In this document: one piece after another, positions 63,320 through 64,000 of the stretch | How the letters are laid out: every line of letters begins with the position of its first letter | Numbering within the stretch: position 1 is the first letter of the stretch | NCBI RefSeq assembly: GCF_000150275.1 | Contig: NW_002060944.1 | Span: 1,621,306 to 1,685,305 of the forward strand | DNA from: Trichoplax adhaerens | Taxonomy: Eukaryota > Placozoa > Uniplacotomia > Trichoplacea > Trichoplacidae | Length of the DNA: 64,000 nt | Reading direction: 5' to 3' | Made by a program: the position numbers and the translations under genes | The notes under the pieces: generated by a model | The model's database searches: none | What the model saw: the letters and a program-made list of their open reading frames with translations, nothing else | What the model was told of the DNA's origin: nothing

Positions 63320-63496
63320 TTAATCTTCAGAATTTATGATATCACGTTGGTAATTTTGACTTGCTTTAAGGGCTCCTAAACCTTCAAGTAGAAATGAAGC
63401 ACATATGTAATTTCCCATAATGCGGTAACAGCGAAAGAAAGAGTCGCAACATTTTAGTCCATCACTGCAATCAGCATTGCTTTCATGACAAGTAAT
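63320..63496 (-). CDS. Last exon of a small six-cysteine secreted peptide (partial)
   Basis: An acceptor (TTCACAG) opens a 58-residue exon ending at a stop. Six cysteines are spaced C-x6-C-x5-C-C-x5-C-x8-C (from ITCHESNADC to GNYICAS), followed by a polar tail ending in IINSED. The adjacent third and fourth cysteines and the loop sizes resemble knottin (inhibitor cystine knot) or WAP/prokineticin-like small secreted domains. No family is claimed. A possible upstream exon on the same strand starts with ATG at 63980 (MLILSIVYSSYAI, signal-peptide-like, phase 0), but its donor (GTTTCT) is poor. Alternatively the first exon lies beyond the window. Confidence 0.5.
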   Translation of the reverse strand: MTCHESNADCSDGLKCCDSFFRCYRIMGNYICASFLLEGLGALKASQNYQRDIINSED

Positions 63497-64000
63497 CTGT
63501 GAATAGAAAATCACAAATGTTCAAAGTTAATTAAATCAGGTGCAAAAAATGTTTATCGGCAGAGATTTAAAAATAGATACTGTATTTTATTATAATGGTA
63601 ATATCGGTAATACGCGAAGGCAAAATCATATCATTCACCGTTTTACGTAATTATATTCAGCATCTAAAGCATCACCGCTGTTATTTTTGCGCAAAATATC
63701 TAAGCTATCCAATAATATTATCTTGCTATTTATTTCAAATTCTGAAACCCCTTATATGTTTAATATGTTACCTAACAACCTTCATTATGTCGACTAATTT
63801 TATTATAACTTAATTATTAAGAGTAGGAACATAACAAAAATTCCTGAAGCGTAATGTATCCATAATACAGTTGATTTAAAAGAATAGTCAATGTAAATCT
63901 TTAGCGAAAGTGCTTTATTGATATTCAGTTTAATAAGAAACGATAGCGTAAGAAGAATAGACAATGCTTAAGATTAACATATCAGCGTGCTTCGGGAATT
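63497..64000. other. Right edge of window, no supported gene besides possible upstream exon
   Basis: The 63595-63813 forward frame lacks a family match and overlaps the likely intron of the cysteine-rich gene. A weak signal-peptide-like reading on - starts at 63980. Confidence 0.3.

Noticed and set aside
1-64000. Mobile elements with coding capacity, tRNA, rRNA or CRISPR
   Set aside because: No transposase, integrase or reverse transcriptase motifs, no cloverleaf with a GGTTCGA-type arm, and no regular repeat-spacer array were seen; the pentamer arrays lack unique spacers of constant length.

Overview
The window is AT-rich, intron-rich animal DNA. It shows no bacterial operons, transposase, reverse transcriptase, CRISPR array or tRNA. 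Almost every real gene is broken into short exons (16 to 600 bases) with GT..AG introns of about 80 to 1500 bases. Genes were found by joining short coding blocks whose splice phases agree and whose joined peptides match animal families. Compact genes, AT richness and an ancient, human-like gene set suggest an early-branching animal, most probably a placozoan. That taxon is inference.

Layout, left to right: 5' part of a USP31/USP43-type deubiquitinase (-); LCMT1, the PP2A leucine carboxyl methyltransferase (-, 11 exons); MXRA7-like membrane protein (+); NDE1/NDEL1 dynein regulator (-); MEIG1 (-); METTL26 methyltransferase (+); a 17-exon QRICH2/C16orf96-type protein (-); mLST8, the TOR-complex beta-propeller (+, 10 exons); a probable BORCS8-like BORC subunit (-); a long coiled-coil protein with a polar tail (-); NUDT1/MTH1 (+); ABTB1 (+, interrupted by an N gap); three ependymin-related secreted proteins (one -, two +); and the last exon of a small six-cysteine secreted peptide (-).

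Many neighbours are divergent pairs (LCMT1/MXRA7, MEIG1/METTL26, QRICH2-like/mLST8, coiled-coil/NUDT1, ependymin 1/2), separated from the next pair by convergent 3' ends. The most striking unexplained signal is a pentamer repeat (TACAG/CTGTA) in inverted arrays that form the self-complementary core GTACTGTACAGTAC. Dense arrays lie 5' of nearly every gene, mainly in divergent intergenic regions. They are missing from the four convergent intergenic regions. This is the best candidate here for an undescribed promoter, boundary or hairpin-RNA system.

The gene set also suggests ancient linkage. USP31, LCMT1, NDE1, METTL26, C16orf96 and MLST8 all lie on human 16p, and the paralogues USP43, NDEL1, QRICH2, plus MXRA7, lie on chromosome 17. 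Functional themes are cilium or sperm (MEIG1, QRICH2-like), TOR and lysosome (mLST8, BORCS8-like), PP2A and dynein regulation, nucleotide-pool cleaning and secreted ependymins.
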